Assembly: GCA_011526365.1 (NCBI GenBank)
Contig: WTIO01000082.1
Span: 133,811 to 197,810, forward strand
Reading direction: 5' to 3'
DNA: 64,000 bases
From: Flavobacteriales bacterium
Lineage (GTDB): Bacteria > Bacteroidota > Bacteroidia > Flavobacteriales > Flavobacteriaceae
Within the stretch, counting starts at the first letter, position 1; every line of letters starts with the position of its first letter. Shown piece after piece: positions 61,515 through 64,000 of this stretch. The translations under genes were made by a program, and so were the position numbers. The notes beneath the pieces are model-generated. The model did not search any database. It worked only from the letters and a program-made list of their open reading frames with translations, and was not told where the DNA came from.

Positions 61515-62296
61515 ATAGCAGGTTGTTGCAAAAACTGCAACATGGTTTTATTGAACACCTCAGGCTGTTCGATATTGACCAAATGTCCGCATTTTGGAAT
61601 TACAAACAAGCCAGCAGAGGCATGTTGCTTGGCTACTTGCTCCACCGCAGGAAGAAATAAATAGTCTTCGGCACCCATAATATACAATGTGGGTACATTA
61701 AGTGGCAATTGTCGAAAAATCTTAAGCTTGGGGATAATCTCAGAGGTTAACTTAAACCAGCGCACAAATTCTTTTTGATAGAGCTTCTTTGCTTCGCGAA
61801 CAAAAATCAACCGAGATTCTTTGTGATTGCGTTTGGGAAGGATGATTAGTGCAAATACTTTATAAATCCACATATAGGGCATTACTGACTTTAAGGTATT
61901 TCCAATACGCATTAACATTCGACTTCTAAAGTTTAAATGCAACACCGCACCCCCCATAATCACTGACCGGACGAGTTCAGGTTTTTTATTGGCAATTTCT
62001 CGTATTAGTAGCGTTCCTAAAGAAATGCCTGCAAAATGTGACGCAGTAATTTTTAAATGGTCAATGACTTCAAATATCTCTTCGGCAATTGCTGCAAAGG
62101 TGTAGTTATTGGAGGGAATATCAAGGGATCCTTTTGATTTCCCGTGCCCCCGCAAGTCGATGAGGAGCAAATTAAAATGCCTCGAAAAATAACGTATTTG
62201 TCGGAACCATATTGCAGAACTCCCTCCTGCACCGTGAACAAATGTAATCCACTGAGCGTTTGGCTTTTTGGAGTTATGTACCTTGTAATGCAGCAT
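61511..62296 (-). CDS. Alpha/beta hydrolase
   Basis: FVHGAGGSSAIWFRQIRYFS, LIDLRGHGKSKG, FAGISLGTLLIRE, CGHLVNIEQPE. Confidence 0.94.
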   Translation of the reverse strand: MLHYKVHNSKKPNAQWITFVHGAGGSSAIWFRQIRYFSRHFNLLLIDLRGHGKSKGSLDIPSNNYTFAAIAEEIFEVIDHLKITASHFAGISLGTLLIREIANKKPELVRSVIMGGAVLHLNFRSRMLMRIGNTLKSVMPYMWIYKVFALIILPKRNHKESRLIFVREAKKLYQKEFVRWFKLTSEIIPKLKIFRQLPLNVPTLYIMGAEDYLFLPAVEQVAKQHASAGLFVIPKCGHLVNIEQPEVFNKTMLQFLQQPAI

Positions 62297-63123
62297 TAGA
62301 GCAAATTATTTTCTGTTAAATGCACTTCCATTTGCTGCTGTAACTGAACCGCTTGCTGTGCTGCAGCTGAGGCAAATTGTTCATCGGAACCAGCGTATAT
62401 AATACTTCGCGAAGCATTCACTAAAAGCCCACATTGGGCATTGTGCCCTTGAGCAAAAACATGATTTAAATCGCCACCTTGAGCGCCAACACCTGGTACT
62501 AGAAGAAATGCGTTGGGTACAATAGCTCTAATTTGATGCAGGGCTTCGGCTTGTGTAGCGCCAACCACATACATTAAATTGTGGGCATTATCCCAGCTTG
62601 AAGCAGTAGCTAACACTTTGGTGAACAAAGGTTTCCCGTCCAGGGTTTTCTTTTGAAAATCTGCTGCACCAGGATTGGAAGTCAGCGCTAAGAGGATCCC
62701 GTATTTACCGTCAAAAGCCAAAAAGGGCTCTACTGCATCTCTACCCATATAAGGGGCAATGGTAACGGCATCAAAATTCATTTGTTCAAAAAATGCCTTG
62801 GCATAACGTGTTGCTGTATTTCCAATATCTCCACGCTTGGCATCTGCAATAGCAAAATGCTTTGGATAATTGGTTTTAATGTAGCGAATGGTTTTTTCCA
62901 AAGCCTGCCAACCCGAAACCCCATAAGTCTCAAAAAAGGCAAGGTTGGGTTTAAAGGCTACAGCATAGGGTGCCGTAGCATCAATGATGGCTTTAGCAAA
63001 TTCAAAAATGGGATCTTCCGCTTTTAAGAGGTGTTGCGGCACCTTGTCTAAATCAATATCCAGCCCTACACAAAGGTAGGATTTTTGCGCTTGAATATGT
63101 TTAAAAAGTGCTGTTGTACTCAT
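62296..63123 (-). CDS. pyrF: Orotidine-5'-phosphate decarboxylase
   Basis: LCVGLDIDLDKVP, AFKPNLAFFE, IADAKRGDIGNTATRYA, LVPGVGAQGGD. Confidence 0.96.
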   Translation of the reverse strand: MSTTALFKHIQAQKSYLCVGLDIDLDKVPQHLLKAEDPIFEFAKAIIDATAPYAVAFKPNLAFFETYGVSGWQALEKTIRYIKTNYPKHFAIADAKRGDIGNTATRYAKAFFEQMNFDAVTIAPYMGRDAVEPFLAFDGKYGILLALTSNPGAADFQKKTLDGKPLFTKVLATASSWDNAHNLMYVVGATQAEALHQIRAIVPNAFLLVPGVGAQGGDLNHVFAQGHNAQCGLLVNASRSIIYAGSDEQFASAAAQQAVQLQQQMEVHLTENNLL

Positions 63124-64000
63124 TATAATTCCTCTCTTGCTGCTTTTAGTTTTTGCGTATTCTGATAGAGTTGCAGTTCGTCTACAAGCTTTTGAATGTC
63201 CCCGTTTATGATGTTTTGTAAGTCGTAAAGTGTTATGCCAATACGATGATCGGTGACCCGTCCTTGCGGATAATTGTAGGTTCTAATTTTTGCGGAACGA
63301 TCCCCAGAAGACACTAAGGCGTTGCGCTTTTCAGCATCTTCAGCCAATTTTTTATTCAACTCCAACTCATAGAGTCGCGAACGAAGCACTTTGAGTGCCT
63401 TGTCTTTATTTTTATGCTGTGATTTTTGATCCTGACACTGAGCGACAATTCCTGTGGGTTCGTGGGTTAAACGCACTGCAGAGTAGGTAGTGTTTACCGA
63501 TTGCCCCCCTGGTCCTGAAGAACAGAAATAATCAATTCGGACATCATTCATATTAATTTCTACATCAAACTCTTCCGCTTCGGGCAACACCATTACTGTT
63601 GCCGCAGAGGTGTGTACCCTACCCTGTGTTTCGGTTTGTGGAACGCGCTGTACGCGGTGCACACCTGATTCGTATTTCAGGGTGCCGTAAACTTCTTCGC
63701 CACTAACTTCAAAAATTATTTCCTTAAAACCTCCTGCTGTACCTTCATTGGCATCTACCAAGCTGGTACTCCATCCTTTGTCTTGACAATATTTGGTGTA
63801 CATTCGGTAGAGGTCTCCAGCAAATATACTCGCTTCATCCCCTCCTGTACCGGCGCGAATTTCAACCACAACATTTTTAGCATCCTCCGGATCTTTTGGA
63901 ATCAGCATAAATTTAATTTCCTCCTCCAGTTCGGGGAGTGCCGAGCGGGACTCGTCCAGTTGCATTTTCGCCATTTCCAGCATTTCGGCATCTTCATTGG
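63123..64000 (-). CDS. prfA: Peptide chain release factor 1, partial (N-terminus beyond right edge)
   Basis: [45 protein letters not shown] (GGQ); frame stays open to position 64000. Confidence 0.94.
   Translation of the reverse strand, partial: NEDAEMLEMAKMQLDESRSALPELEEEIKFMLIPKDPEDAKNVVVEIRAGTGGDEASIFAGDLYRMYTKYCQDKGWSTSLVDANEGTAGGFKEIIFEVSGEEVYGTLKYESGVHRVQRVPQTETQGRVHTSAATVMVLPEAEEFDVEINMNDVRIDYFCSSGPGGQSVNTTYSAVRLTHEPTGIVAQCQDQKSQHKNKDKALKVLRSRLYELELNKKLAEDAEKRNALVSSGDRSAKIRTYNYPQGRVTDHRIGITLYDLQNIINGDIQKLVDELQLYQNTQKLKAAREEL

Noticed and set aside
1-64000. tRNA, rRNA, CRISPR, IS/prophage, defence or secondary-metabolite island
   Set aside because: None recognised by eye; nearly all sequence is accounted for by core metabolic and information-processing genes. 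tRNAscan/Infernal would be needed to exclude small RNAs

Overview
The window is a compact, gene-dense chromosomal segment of a Bacteroidetes genome, most likely Flavobacteriaceae. This is inferred from protein families, TAnnTTTG-type promoters and absence of clear Shine-Dalgarno sequences. It is essentially housekeeping DNA: ribD, dnaA, mltG/dapF, degP/htrA, trmD-rplS, icd, murQ, thrS-infC-rpmI-rplT, fumC, ettA, an acyl-CoA carboxylase beta subunit, a menaquinone operon (thioesterase-menF-menD-menB-menA-menC-CPBP protease-menE), dnaK, panB, a leucine operon with two LeuA-type proteins (leuA-leuC-leuD-leuA2-leuB), a frameshifted galM, a MATE transporter, an M28 peptidase, an NtrC-type regulator, grpE-dnaJ, mnmD, ilvE, crcB, glnK-amt, pyrF and prfA (partial at the right edge). 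I saw no tRNA, rRNA, CRISPR, IS element, prophage or defence island, and no convincing novel multi-gene system. The points most worth following up are: (1) infC with no canonical start codon (apparent AUC start, in frame behind the thrS stop); (2) a hot-dog thioesterase gene also lacking a canonical start; (3) a one-base A-tract frameshift in galM; (4) a TGACA-type palindrome upstream of both dnaK and grpE-dnaJ; (5) tandem hairpins upstream of glnK-amt; (6) a 9-bp inverted repeat around the putative leu promoter; (7) a bacterial spondin-domain-like lipoprotein; (8) paired LeuA proteins, one lacking the C-terminal regulatory domain.
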